DNA of 64,000 nt from Symbiodinium natans (taxonomy: Eukaryota; Sar; Dinophyceae; Suessiales; Symbiodiniaceae), in the NCBI GenBank assembly GCA_905221605.1, contig CAJNDS010000182.1, positions 124,001-188,000 on the forward strand, in the 5' to 3' direction. Of the stretch, positions 11,650 to 22,486 are shown in pieces. A program made the translations under genes and the position numbers. Under the pieces are notes generated by a model. That model searched no databases, was not told where the DNA came from, and saw only the letters and a program-made list of their open reading frames with translations. The first letter of the stretch is position 1. Every line of letters begins with the position of its first letter.

Positions 11650-12390
11650 GGAGTAGGATCAGCTCTTTCAGTTGAATTCGCTACATGGTGGACGTAAAGT
11701 AGTGCAGTACGTCACTAATATTTTGATTTTATCAATAAACTTCATCTCAGAATTTGGTAAATCTTTTTCAGTGCATCTCTTTTGTTGTATATGCAACCAA
11801 AACATGGGAAACCTTTTCTGGTAAAGTCTTCGTTTCATCTCAGCGAGAGTGGGTACGATTCCCGAAAGCCATGTTAACATAGAACCTGCACTTCAGACAA
11901 GTTGAAACTTGAGCACGAGTAAGCTAAGTCCTTGATGTTGTCGTAACGGCAATACCCCATTTACGGTCTCGGTTGTTTTGGGTAGCAGGTTGTATGTTGC
12001 TTTTGTCATTGCCGTTCGTTTCTACGGTGGAGCGTTGAGATTCACGTAGTATGGACCCCAAGAAGTCAAACCTTGACCCGAAGCCCTTCACCCTCGACCG
12101 TTTGTGATCCTACACCTCTTCTCCACCCCCTTCTCCACCCTTCTGCCTCAGAGGTCTGCCGCACAGACGGCGCTGGCCGAGGCAAGGCCTTCGGCCTTTA
12201 GAGGTTTCTTTAACATACATGTCGGTGTAAATTGCTAAAATTGGTTGAGGGGTCGGCCGTGCAGGCTCTGTGGGACTGGGTGAGCAACTGAGTCTAAATT
12301 TGGGAGTTGCGCTGGTAGGTGGTCTTTTTTTTCCCGAGCAGAGGATGAAGATTTTCGTTCTAATCGTTCTGCTCTAAACCTTACTTAAGC
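11650..12390. other. no supported gene
   Basis: Relatively AT-rich sequence with no protein-like frame apart from a weak minus-strand frame at 11,668-11,880. I see nothing else in it. Confidence 0.5.
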
Positions 12391-12424
12391 TCTGCATGCT
12401 CTGCACGCTCTGCTCGGCAGGTTG

Positions 12425-12615
12425 GCACATCGACCTGAAGCTCTCAACTCTTGTAACCCTCACAGCCCTTGTAGGCCCCGGCGCACGTGGCGCTGGTGGC
12501 TTGCCTTCGAAGGTCCGTGGAGAGGCGCTCAGGGAAGCCTTTTCGGCTTCCTTAAGCTCAAGTCATGCAAACCTCAGAGGCCACAAGAAGAACCTCCCGA
12601 GCCCTGCATGCTGTG
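12425..12615 (+). CDS. weak candidate exon
   Basis: After a CGGCAG acceptor the plus strand reads HIDLKLSTLVTLTALVGPGA and then LPSKVRGEALREAFSASLSS before a stop. Some repetitiveness (CCCTTGTAACCCTCACAGCCCTTG) weakens the call. No family recognised. Confidence 0.25.
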
Positions 12616-12719
12616 TTTGACTGATTAGGATGAAAGGCTCCAGGGTGTTCAGGGGTTAGGATGTATGCTGCTCGTGTTCTCTTGGGTTGGTTTTTGGTTT
12701 CCTTTCGCTTTGTTACGGC

Positions 12720-12785
12720 TTAGCATTTAGGGTGAAGGGTTTGGGAGGGCTTTTGTGTTTGGGGTTGAAGGGTTGAGGGGTTGTC
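12720..12785. repeat. G-rich telomere-like block
   Basis: Contains ATTTAGGGTGAAGGGTTTGGG and GGGTTGAAGGGTTGAGGGG, which are degenerate TTTAGGG-type repeats. Confidence 0.6.
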
Positions 12786-12885
12786 GGCCCTTGAGTTCTT
12801 ACGATTCCTTAGACGTGCTGCAAGGAGTTTTGGGTCCATGCCTGCTGCCTTAAGGCCAAAATCCAAGCGGACCCCCGACCTGCCC

Positions 12886-13003
12886 CAAACTCTCCATGAT
12901 TTCCACCAGTGCAGCTCAACAGGCACGACCTCTGCGAACTCGGCTGCCAGCTCCTTGCCCGTGCCGCACGGCACCACGTGGAGAACGTGCGAGGCCCAGG
13001 TAT
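12886..13003 (-). CDS. candidate minus-strand exon
   Basis: On the minus strand, after a CTCTAG acceptor, the frame reads TWASHVLHVVPCGTGKELAA followed by EFAEVVPVELHWW, with a possible GT donor inside TGGTGGAAA. The plus-strand alternative is Ser/Thr/Pro-rich and looks like antisense. No family assigned. A neighbouring exon was not found. Confidence 0.35.
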
Positions 13004-13275
13004 CTAGAGCCTCAGACTCAGACTCTTACTTTTGGTTGCTCCGGCCTTGTGGGACGCAGCTCTGTTTCTGCGGCTTCTTAAACAGTAGAAGGGCATTTCG
13101 CGATCTTGGCTGTTGCGGGACTGTTTATGGGGGCTTGTGGGCTTGAAGGTTTGGAGAAAGATTGGGAGTTTGCTTGCGGGGCCTTTGACTTTGAGGTTGC
13201 CTGAAATTTGAGAATTGTACCCCTCGGGTGGAAGGAGTCCAGCCACACTAACGGTCAGTAACCCCAAGACTTGGC

Positions 13276-13611
13276 TTGCGTAGCTGGTCCCAGGACCCAG
13301 GAACGCGCGATCACTTGTCGCCAGCGAAGATTTACAGAGGTGGCGCGGCGGTGCGCGCGCACCTGCCCGTGGCACCTGATTGGAACATTGCCAAATTGCC
13401 ACGGTTTGCAGATTTTGCGTGGTTATCCAGCACGCAATTTGGCACAAAGGCGCAAAACTACAAAGCAGGTGGCAGTTCCACGTCGCCTCGTCACCTGGCC
13501 ATTGAGAACTTAGAAAACGCACGAGCTCTCGGGTCTGATGACTGTTTAGTCATGCGCCGGCAGTTCAACTTGCACTGGCAAGTTGCTGTCAGGTCTTCAG
13601 CTTTTGTGTGA
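13276..13611 (+). CDS. 111-codon open frame, unidentified
   Basis: The plus-strand frame has a protein-like middle: LSPAKIYRGGAAVRAHLPVA, WNIAKLPRFADFAWLSSTQF, RHLAIENLENARALGSDDCL, VMRRQFNLHWQVAV. It ends at a TGA at 13,609-13,611. No introns are needed, so it could be a single exon or a fragment of a mobile-element protein. The overlapping minus-strand frame (13,004-13,522) is Ser/Leu/Arg/Pro-rich and less convincing. Confidence 0.35.
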   Translation: MRSWSQDPGTRDHLSPAKIYRGGAAVRAHLPVAPDWNIAKLPRFADFAWLSSTQFGTKAQNYKAGGSSTSPRHLAIENLENARALGSDDCLVMRRQFNLHWQVAVRSSAFV

Positions 13612-14802
13612 ATCCCGGATTTTAGAATTGCAGCTGCATTTGGCTCAGCAGCATCAGGCTGCCAGTCGGGACTCGCCAAATTCATGGCAATTCCACTGGC
13701 AGCAAGAAACGCAAAGTGCACAGGCAAGCAAAATATTTCCCGACCTGGCGGAATGTCACCAAATGCAACACGATCAAAGGCAGCGGTTCCCATGCCTGCG
13801 CGTGCTTATTTCAGGGGTTGCCCAGGCCTTCAGCAACTTTAGCATGCAGTTTTAGCGGAAAGTGTGAGTTTTTGGTGAAAGGGAACAGTCTTGGTCAGCT
13901 TGGGGGGCCATGGGGGCCACTGCTGCGGTTCTTTTCTTTGTCTTTACATGGGCTACTGACAGGGCAGGATTGCAAGAGATCGCAAGCGTGCTACAGAGTT
14001 CATGAAGAGATGAGGCCGCCGCATTCGTCAGAGCTGGTGCGCCTCAGCTTGTCTGCCAGATACTGGGGAGGCCGACATCGTGAGTCTTTACTTGGTGCTG
14101 AGAGTCTGTATCGTGTTTGATTGATCGGTTTATCTTGATTTGATGTTGTGGTCAGAGCGGCCGAAGATAGCTCCACTGTTCCGGCAATCGCGCCTTGCTT
14201 GTATGTTAAGCGGGCTAAACTTAGCCTCCAAGCAAAAAGCATCCCTAAAACCCACACAAGCGCGAAATGAGCCACCATGAGAAAAGGAGCTGTGAAATCC
14301 TAGATCCCCAGAGGCCGCTGACCCAACTCTCGAACCCCAGCCCGCAAGAGCAAGATCCTTAACGCCTGAAATCGCGAACCCTGCACTCTTAAACCCCAGA
14401 TAACCCCCTCCTGCGATCGGAAGGCACTTCGACTTCAAGGAGGTGCAGAGACATGGGCCCATGCCTTGGTAGATCCGAAGCTTTCAACAAGGCCCAGGTA
14501 AGGAATTGACGTGCTGTCGAGGCGTTGCAGGGTTCAGGAAGTAGGACTTGGCATGGCTTGGCGCGCTGTGCCCTTACGGCTTTTCAGGCTTTGTCAGCTT
14601 AGGCTGTGTAACAGTGTAGGCGCCTGACACTCCTCAGCATCTTCGCCATCGAAGCGCAAACCTTTTCTAGGAAGAGATACACGGCTTCGCACCCAAATGG
14701 CTCCTGGAAAAGAAGGACGTGGCCCCTACACAGACCCGACTTAGTCACTAAAGTCACACGACACCCCAAAGCGAGGCTCCAGGCCATCGCTATCTTGGCC
14801 CA

Positions 14803-15066
14803 CTACGGCGGCTGGATGCCAAGATTGGCTGCTTGAGGGTGCCAGCTGATTGAAGTCAGCCCCAAACTTGCACTTATGCCCTGAACCCAGCCGCACACTT
14901 CTCCATTGTTTGGAAGGTGTTTCATGCAAAGCGTTGCAATGCCAATGCTCGAGTCTTTCAACAGATTCTGCTCGAAGCTGTTTCCGAACACATGCAACAG
15001 AGTGGATGCCCTTACTGGGGCGGACTTGCAAGTTCGTAGTTCTGCCACATCCACCAGCAGAATCAC
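14803..15066 (-). CDS. candidate minus-strand coding patch
   Basis: The minus-strand frame contains LLHVFGNSFEQNLLKDSSIG and IATLCMKHLPNNGEVCGWVQ, which look more like protein than the Ser/Cys/Pro-rich plus-strand frames. Borders are unclear and no family is recognised. Confidence 0.25.
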   Translation of the reverse strand: MILLVDVAELRTCKSAPVRASTLLHVFGNSFEQNLLKDSSIGIATLCMKHLPNNGEVCGWVQGISASLGLTSISWHPQAANLGIQPP

Positions 15067-15349
15067 CGAGTATCCTCAGAGCCGCAATAAGCAGACAAAA
15101 GCAGTTTTGCTGCCCAAGCCAATTCGAAGGGAGCACGGCTCATGGTATCGGTGTTGGCCATCAAGTTGGCTCCGTCCCGCTGCCGACATGTTTTGCTGCC
15201 GACGCAGGTGACTTTTTGCCGGGAAGAGAGAGGTATACTCGATGGGTTCGGCGAAGAGAAGTATCAATCCCATAAACTATCGCGCAGGTGACTCGCGCAA
15301 AGAGGCAACGTAATTCATGAAGTGAGCAGCAGCACTGCAAGAACAGCAG

Positions 15350-15942
15350 CAATAACGGCAGTAATAGCAGCAGCAGCAGCGGCGGTGGCAGCAGCAGCGG
15401 CGGCGGCGTCAGCAGCGGCGGCAGCGGCGGCGGCGGCAGCGGCAGCAGCAGCAGCAGCAATAGCAGCAGCAATAGCAGCAGCAATAGCAGCAGCAATAGC
15501 AGCAGCAATAGCAGCAGCAATAGCAGCAGCAATAGCAGCAGCAATAGCAGCAGCAATAGTAGCAGCAGCAATAGCAGCAGCAATAGCAGCATAGCAGCAG
15601 CAATAGCAGCAGCAATAGCAGCAGCAATAGCAGCAGCAATAGCAGCAGCAATAGCAGCAGCAATAGCAGCAGCAATAGCAGCAGCAATAGCAGCAGCAAT
15701 AGCAGCAGCAATAGTAGCAGCAGCAATAGCAGCAGCAGCAATAGCAGCAGCAATAGCAGCAGCAATAGCAGCAGCAATAGCAGCAGCAAAAGCAGCAGCA
15801 ATAGCAGCAGCAATAGAAGCAGCAATAGCAGCAGCAATAGTAGCAGCAGCAATAGCAGCAGCAGCAATACCAGCAGCAATAGCAGCAGCAATACCAGCAG
15901 CAGCAATAGCAGCAGCAGCAATAGCAGCAGCGGTAGCAGCAT
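15350..15942. repeat. AGCAGCAAT 9-mer / AGC trinucleotide satellite
   Basis: Almost 600 bp dominated by the 9-bp unit AGCAGCAAT (plus strand), with an AGCGGC/GCGGCGGC head at the left and AGCAGCAGC expansions at several places. It yields long open frames in several phases (Ala/Ile, Ala/Thr or poly-Leu repeats of up to 261 codons), which I read as repeat artefacts. Confidence 0.95.
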
Positions 15943-15959
15943 TCACCGAAGGTTCAGTT

Positions 15960-18465
15960 CACAGACAATGCAGATGTAGTCACAGTTCAGCATGCTGCCG
16001 CTCATGTCTTTGTGAACGCTTGCCCTCCGATCTTGAGGCTTAGTTTCTGACGAAATGGACGCTGCGAGATGCATGCATGGTGTCCCATCATGATCCATCA
16101 TGGTCTCAGTTGCGATTGTATAAGTTGTCTTTTCTAGGAGCCCGGCAGACCTGACGCAGCGGCTGTCACCCAGCTCTGCGCCAGAGGCCTGCCTGTGACG
16201 AGCTTCGTTTTGTTTGCACAGAGCTTAGGTTCTTATTCTCGCGTCTGCACTTTGGGTCCTACGTTGAGAGTAAAGAGAGTCAGATCACTTTGACGCAACG
16301 TCGCGCGTGTGTGCAGAAATTCATGCTGAAGATTTAGAACCCCGGCTCGGAATTCACGTGGCATGATTTAAATTTGGCTTGGGCACAAGAAGCTCGATTG
16401 TAAGTTTGAGCCCCACGATAGCTTGGAGAAACGAGACGATTCCAATGGGCCCGAACAGGCCCGAACACGATGGGCAACAGGAGATGGAAGCAACAAAGTC
16501 AAACATTTGCCGATGTAGACCCCAAAAACAATGCAAGGGCCCTTCCTGCGAAAGCACCTAGACCGGCACCTGCGCCAATTTTACCCTGTTTGGGACACCT
16601 CTTGACATTTGTAAGCCCTGAAATACGCTCGGCAAGCGACTATAGGTGACGTGAGTGCGACACGGACCCGGCAACCCCGACAAAGATTTGGTCATCGTTC
16701 GCGAGTAGCCCCGAACTTTATCAGCCTTCCCTGAGCAGGTTGCGGCCCCTGCAACGAGTGCCCCACAGTCGACGGAAGGGAGGACAATTTTCTGGGATTT
16801 CTTGGACGGAAAGAGGTTCAGGGCTTGGAGCTTTTTTCTGTTAACGGTTCAGGGATGTTCTTCAGATGAATACATTCCCCCACTTGTTAAGGTTATGCGG
16901 GTAGGTCCCGGGCGGGTTCTGTGTCTCCCTCATGTCCTGAATTTTCATGCTTCAAAAAGACTACAGGTAGAAGCTGCCGGTGCAAGATCCTGGGGTGGAA
17001 TGGCTGTTCTTGGCAAAGTTCGAAGCTGTAGTTGTTCTTGGGGGGAGGCTGCGCGTCGCCTGCCTTCCATCATGGGGTGACTATGAACTCTCATCTGCCA
17101 TAATATGGGTCTAGTGACTTAAGTGTTTAATGTTCGGTTGTCGCTTTACAGGATCAGGACCGAGGGTCCAAGCAAAGGCCAGAAAGCAGCTAGGCCTAGG
17201 GCCTGTATCGTCCAGGGGCTGTTTTTTCGCCTGGCAACTTGTACCTGTTAGCCACCATCGCCGGGCATTGTTCCTTGCGCAGGATGTGCCCCATCACAGG
17301 CCTGGAAGGCTCGCAGCCCATTCAACAAGAATCAAGAATGTCAAGCCTGAGCAGATGAAGAGTGTAGGGTATAAGGCTTGGTCAGCCCAGACTTTATGCT
17401 TCAAGCTCTAAACCCTGTCCGATCGCACGTCGCTCCCCGTCCCGTCGAGAGGCTGTGACTTGATATGCCACATGGACTGTATAAGCTACAAAAAAAGTAG
17501 CTCGGGAGGCACGTATGCTGAAGGCCCACCGACCCTCCCAAAGCATTGCATCTGAGCAAACCCCCCACGCTTTTGGCCATCGTGGAGTACGCCTTGCTTC
17601 TCACGCCGCACGCTCTAAACCTGAAGCAATTCCATAAAATACAGACCATCCAGGGTGAACATGCCGGAGCCCGGATGCGATTCCTTCCAGGCATTTGCCC
17701 TATGGCCAAGAAGGCAGCACGGAAGGAGGGCGAGAAACCACCAGAGCTGAAGGCGCAACGAAGTACCCAAAATCTAACCCTAAAACCCCCCAACTGTTGT
17801 TCTTTGGATTTGAATCCCCTTGGCAGTGTTTTTGGAGCTCATAGCTTAAGTTTCGGGAAGGTGGCTTTTGCATAGCCGTGGAACCAGTTCCAAGCCGCAA
17901 AATCTGCTGTCTCGTGTGGCTCTTGCTATGCTCTTGCTGCAGTTCAGGTGCTCATGTTCATCATGTGGGAGGCTCCGGTAACAAGCTGCGTGCACGGGCT
18001 GTCTTCAGCCTAGGATGATTGATGTGTTGATCTTGCTGCGGCAAAGTCGTGCTCCGTTGCTTGTTCGAAGGAGGGTGAATCCAAAGTCAGCGCCCCTGCC
18101 TCAGCGAGTAAACCTGACATCCGACGCCTTGAAGCATGATGCAGCACCGACGGTTAATTCGACCTAAGGTGGGCGTCTACCCTCATCACAGTGCTTCGGC
18201 TGGAACGAATACCGGCAACCGTTTGGATTTTGCGTGGTCAGGTGTACTTTGGTGTTGACAGTCTTGGTTTCCGAGCACTGCGAGATCACAAGCCCGTGCC
18301 ATTGCATCAGCATGTTTCCGCTCACCCCCCAACTCTCGACTTAGCATATCAGCCTATCAGCCCTGAGCTCCTACACTCAAACCTGGAACGTCCGAACATC
18401 CTTAAACCAGGTCTAAGGATTTGAAGCCCAAGCCCAGCTCAATGACACCGCACTCATCCACACTC
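15960..18465. other. mostly non-coding upstream of the DnaJ gene
   Basis: No firm gene. Two plus-strand patches are protein-like: 16,741-16,800 after a GAGCAG acceptor (VAAPATSAPQSTEG) and 17,701-17,760 (MAKKAARKEGEKPPELKAQ). The Lys-rich patch could be an N-terminal exon of the DnaJ gene starting at 18,471, but no joining evidence exists. Confidence 0.3.
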
Positions 18466-18470
18466 TGCAG

Positions 18471-19543
18471 GTAGCGACTGGGAGGCCCTGGAGCTTCCGG
18501 ACACGGCCAGCAAGTCCGAGATTAAGGCAGGGGATTTTGCTTGGGCATTAGGGCTTCGCGAGGGCAGGGTAGAAGAATTTAAGGGATATCATGGGTTCGT
18601 GCTAGATAGTGGGTGGATTTGCGCAGGGTATAGGCTTCTGGTCAAGAGCTCTGAGCTGTACGAGTCCTGCGCCCTAAGTTCAGGCGAGCGCAGTAACCTT
18701 TGGCGGCCGATGTTTCCATGGCCAACCCCTTTTCGCTACGCATAACCTGCAGCCCATCCAGTGCAACACTTCGCCAAGGCGTTGAACCTTCGTTTGTGCT
18801 TTTCACGTGTGAGCCTGCAACTGAATAGAAAACGCAAGCCTTTGCCAAAGGCAGATGTGTCCAGATTCTGTACATTGCCCGGAACCACGACCGCAACACT
18901 TTGACTACAGTCAAATTCTGTGGAGATAACGCTGGCATACATTTCGGCTTTGTGTGTGGCCCTGCGTGGCGTAGCAAGGAGAGGTGTATGCGCATCACAC
19001 CTCCACATCCGTAAGATGAAGGTTCGGGCTGGGGTTGGTTGACTGCTGGCTGAGGTTATGCCAGCTATGCCTTAGAGTTTCTTGGAGATGAGGGGTCGAA
19101 ATCGGGCTTAGGTTAGAGGCCAATATTTCGAGGAGGCTAGACTGCTAGAGGCAGTGAGTCGACATCTCCCCTGAAGCGACACTCAAGCCATGGTGGCACA
19201 GGCGCAGTATCGGAAGCTGTCGGTCCGCTACCATCCCGACAAGTGCCACGAGGATGCCAGCTATCTGGGAGACGGGGAGGTTGCTTGAAGCTATTTGAAG
19301 CTTAAAGGCGACTGTGAGCGGATCTTCGAGTTTCAGTGTATGTTTGAGGCGCCATTTGAGGTTGAGTCTGTGCTTCTTGAGAATTGCAAAAGCGCCACAG
19401 CATGCAGAGCAACTCACACCACACCCACACTGAAGCCCGCAGAGCGCTCCGGGGCAAGTTGGCAAACCCCAACCCCTCGAGCGTCCCAGGAGGGGGCCAA
19501 GGAGCGCTTCGCCCGTATTGCCGAGGCCTACGAAGCACTCAAG
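18471..19543 (+). CDS. J-domain of a DnaJ-family protein, three exons
   Basis: Three small exons encode one complete J-domain. Exon 18,471-18,526 gives SDWEALELPDTASKSEIK (helix I and start of helix II). Exon 19,202-19,252 gives AQYRKLSVRYHPDKCHE, with the catalytic HPD tripeptide that stimulates Hsp70 ATPase. Exon 19,490-19,543 gives EGAKERFARIAEAYEALK (helix III). Joined, helix II-HPD-loop-helix III has the spacing of canonical J-domains. Introns begin GCAGGG, GATGCC and (after helix III) GCCTTG, and all end in AG, so two are GC-AG and one is GA-AG. An intron inside HPD-loop-helix III is unusual in general but ordinary for intron-rich dinoflagellate genes. The N-terminus upstream is not firmly located and no signal peptide can be assigned. 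The co-chaperone role is established for the family. The client and location are unknown. Confidence 0.85.
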
Positions 19544-19749
19544 GCCTTGATTTTGCTTCACAGGCTTTCGGGTGGGGGATTTGACCATTATGAGGGCACG
19601 TTTGGGTTTGGGCTTGGCTGGCTTAGAGAGTTTAACACCGACATCATCACCAACATTATCTCCTTCACAATCCCAAACTGAAAGTCCCGCTGCATCACCG
19701 ACACCGGCTGGATGGGTGGAATCTGGGAATTTTTCCTTATCTCTCTATC

Positions 19750-19771
19750 TGTGTGTGTGTGTGTGTGTGTG
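19750..19771. repeat. (TG)n microsatellite
   Basis: About eleven TG dinucleotides in a presumed intron of the DnaJ gene. Confidence 0.9.
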
Positions 19772-19853
19772 CACGTTGAGGGTTTCGTAGTGATCCCAAC
19801 GCCCTAAATCCTGAGCCCAACACACACGCACTCTGCCGTCCGTGTCGGTCCAG

Positions 19854-19917
19854 GAGACGGACGGTCAGCTGGCCTTTCCCTGGGACCAGTACCCCGAGCG
19901 CCAGCAGCTCATGCCAG
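19854..19917 (+). CDS. candidate exon after the J-domain
   Basis: A GGTCCAG acceptor is followed by ETDGQLAFPWDQYPERQQLM and then CCAG before a GCTGAT donor (GC type). The 64-nt length keeps an open frame. The peptide is plausible as sequence just after a J-domain, though the usual Arg/Lys-rich RRxxYD stretch is missing, so another exon may lie between 19,544 and 19,853. Confidence 0.5.
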
Positions 19918-20206
19918 GCTGATCGGTCGCCAGAGTTGGGTCATCTATTGTTGAACCAACTGTGGGCTCATGTGGGCTCTGTTGTGGACATTTCCAGGGA
20001 TCATCTTAGGTGTGTGCGTGTGTGCAGGCTTGAGCGCATGTGGGCGTCAGGGAGCTGCAGCCGCTGCAAGAAGAACATGTCTTGAACCCAAGGCCTAAGG
20101 GGAAAACGAGCTCAGCTCTCAACGCCCCTCTCGTTGCAGGCAGTGAGCTCATCCAGACCTTGGGCTTCCTTGGGTTTGAGGCAACTTGCCTATTTGCGGA
20201 TGGCAG

Positions 20207-20259
20207 CTTGACGTCTGCAACAACAAACTGCCGATGCACGACCCCGAGGATAAGCAACG
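20207..20259 (+). CDS. candidate exon of the DnaJ gene
   Basis: After a ATGGCAG acceptor the frame reads LDVCNNKLPMHDPEDKQ, ending at a GCTGAG donor. Other frames here are poorer. The linkage to the J-domain exons rests only on order and strand. Confidence 0.4.
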
Positions 20260-20564
20260 GCTGAGAGCTAAAATTTAAACGAGGCGAGCTCAGGAACTTC
20301 TGCATTTTTCAGAAACTTCCCGAACATGTTGGTGGGATCAGCGCCGCTTGCCGTGTTGGACAAACCCCCGTGTGGGGCAGGCTCCAACCTCCCTAAACCC
20401 GAAACCCGTAAGATCCCGTAAGCCATAAACCTTCAGCTGGGAATGTGCCTGAACTTGCTGCTTTCTTCACGCTGCCGAGCCAGATTGAAAGTTGGGTTTA
20501 GCAAGTTTAGTAAGTCTAGCTTCCAATACGAAATGCCAGCCCTTGGAGACCTTTACTTTACCAG

Positions 20565-20648
20565 AGCCTCCACGGAGTACTTGTTCCTGGCTTCTGTTCC
20601 ACCATGACTTGTCGCACCATTCGGCTGCTCGCAAGTTCATGGATCAAG
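20565..20648 (+). CDS. candidate exon, possibly thioredoxin-like segment
   Basis: After a TTACCAG acceptor the frame reads STCSWLLFHHDLSHHSAARK followed by FMDQ, ending at a GCTTGC donor (GC type). The pattern of hydrophobic strand, then a short polar turn, then amphipathic helix resembles the strand-turn-helix of thioredoxin folds, but the CxxC motif is absent (SHHS-like positions instead). This reading is a guess. A further possible exon is 20,791-20,827 (TDPIKAQFMQSL, GT donor). Confidence 0.4.
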
Positions 20649-20989
20649 GCTTGCTGTATGTTCTCGACACGAACATTGCGAACCCCAAGCTTTACACCCT
20701 TAACCCGAAATCCTTAAATTGCCCTAAACCTTGGGACAACTCAAGTGCTCTATGTTTGAGTCTGGCCGCCAACTCCCTCAGGCAGCTCAGACCGACCCGA
20801 TCAAGGCCCAGTTCATGCAGTCCCTTGGTCCTAACACGCCCGAACCCCAAAATGCCGATTCAGAAAGGGCATAGAGCCAGGCGCACTGACACAGGAGTTT
20901 CAAGAGTTACAGGGTCCAGCAATCGAGTTGAAGTTGAGTCAAGGAATTCTTGCATTACGAGCGCCCAAGCATTGATGTCGCCCCACTTG

Positions 20990-21218
20990 CCCCAGTGGGG
21001 CAAGTGCGGCGAGTGGGGCCAGCGTGGCGCCAGTGGGGCAAGTGGGGCAAATGTGGGGCAAATGTGGGGCAAAAGTGGGGCAGAAGTGGGGCAGAAGTGG
21101 TGCAAGTGGGGTACAAGTGGAGCAAGTGGGGCGCCCGGGGCAAGTGGGCAAGTGGGGCATATCGTTTTCCGCTTCCAGACCAAACAAAGCAAGTGGGCAA
21201 AGCGGGGCCAGTGCCAGA
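20990..21218. repeat. TGGGGCAAG minisatellite
   Basis: Around 20 degenerate copies of a 9-12-bp unit (GTGGGGCAA, GTGGGGCAGAA, GTGGAGCAA, GTGGGGCGCCC). All forward frames are open and translate to Gly/Ala/Ser/Lys/Trp repeats, which I treat as artefacts. It lies between DnaJ-gene exon candidates and is therefore probably intronic. Confidence 0.9.
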
Positions 21219-21383
21219 ATACAGTTAGAGGTTGCAGGCTTGCATGCGCACGGCTTGCATGCTTGGCATTTGCGGATCTCTGGTAGACTGGTCGTCATAG
21301 CCTGTTCAGAGGAGCATACGTTGTGAAAGCTTTTCATGGGCATGCACATAAGCACATCACAAGCGCATAAGCGCATGTTGCAG

Positions 21384-21533
21384 CGGCTTTTGCAACGCTG
21401 ACTCGGGCATGGTTGAAGTGGCTTCGCTGAGGCAGGTGGTCAAGGAGGCTACAAATTGCCGGGTCCTCCTCTTTGAGAAGGAGACCAAGGAGGCAGAGCG
21501 GTCTGTGCAGGACAGCTTGGGCACCATTTCCGG
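21384..21533 (+). CDS. candidate exon of the DnaJ gene
   Basis: A TTGCAG acceptor at 21,383 leads into NADSGMVEVASLRQVVKEAT, then NCRVLLFEKETKEAERSVQ and DSLGTIS, ending at a GTTTGC donor (21,534). Balanced composition and one clearly superior frame support coding. The order (NADS, helix, RVLLF strand, KET turn) resembles the central part of thioredoxin-fold domains found in some DnaJ proteins such as the DNAJC16 type. That link is inference only. Confidence 0.5.
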
Positions 21534-21609
21534 GTTTGCATTTCCAAGTTTGGGGAAGGCCGGGAAGGTTTGACTACGAAATGAGGTCTTAGGATTTCTC
21601 AAAACTGAT

Positions 21610-21766
21610 CGCTGCTACGACGACGACGACAGCGGTGGCGGTAGCGGTAGCGGTGGCCGTGGCGGTGGTGGTGGCGGTGGAGGAGGAGGAGGAGGAGGAG
21701 GAGGAGGAGGAGGAGGAGGAGGAGGAGGACGACGACGATCACGACGATCACGACGACGACCACGAT

Positions 21767-21839
<73 letters not shown>

Positions 21840-21848
21840 TACACGACC

Positions 21849-21900
<52 letters not shown>

Positions 21901-21939
21901 TCGCGACCGCGACCGCGACCGCGACTGCGACCGCCACCC

Positions 21940-21984
<45 letters not shown>

Positions 21985-22166
21985 TGCGACATCACGACAT
22001 CGCGACATCACGACATCACGGTATCACGACATCGACGACGACCACGACGACAACCACGACGACGATCGCGACCGCGACTGCCACCACGACCGCCACAAAC
22101 ACTACCACGACCACGACCACGACGACCACGACCACGACGACGACCACTACCACGACCACTATTAAT
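21610..22166. repeat. compound trinucleotide/hexamer array (GGT, GGA, GAC, CGACCA)
   Basis: About 560 bp of near-perfect short-period repeats: GGTGGC, then GGA, then CGACCA and GAC tracts, CGCGAC blocks, and CACGACATCG units. Frames translate to poly-Asp/His, poly-Arg, poly-Ser/Trp, poly-Glu or poly-Pro and are artefacts of the repeat. Lies between exon candidates on the same strand, so it is probably intronic. Confidence 0.95.
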
Positions 22167-22486
22167 TAGCTTTCGTTGTTGCTGCGGTGGCACTGGCACT
22201 GATACTCGTAGGGCTCGCAAATTCGGGTCCCGCTCCCCTCTCCTCACAGGAGACCTGGGCGGACGCACTTTGTGTGGATGAGCAGAGTGGCGCCAATCAC
22301 TTAGTGAAGGCCTTTGGGGTGAATTTGCTTCAATGATGTATAGGTTGGCACTGCCACCCCATACTCGCCTCTCCTTGCAAGACCATTTTATCAACCCTGA
22401 TCGCCCTGTTCTCCACAGTTCGCTACTTCAAGCCTCACCATTGAAATCCGTCGATGATGAAGGGACGGCCGTGCCTCATTGAACAG

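Noticed and set aside
11825-11880. GGGTACGATTCCC resembling a tRNA T-loop
   Set aside because: No cloverleaf can be drawn from the neighbouring bases.
15161-15946. 261-codon minus-strand frame and 177-codon poly-Leu frame
   Set aside because: Both are translations of the AGCAGCAAT satellite, and alternate phases are equally open.
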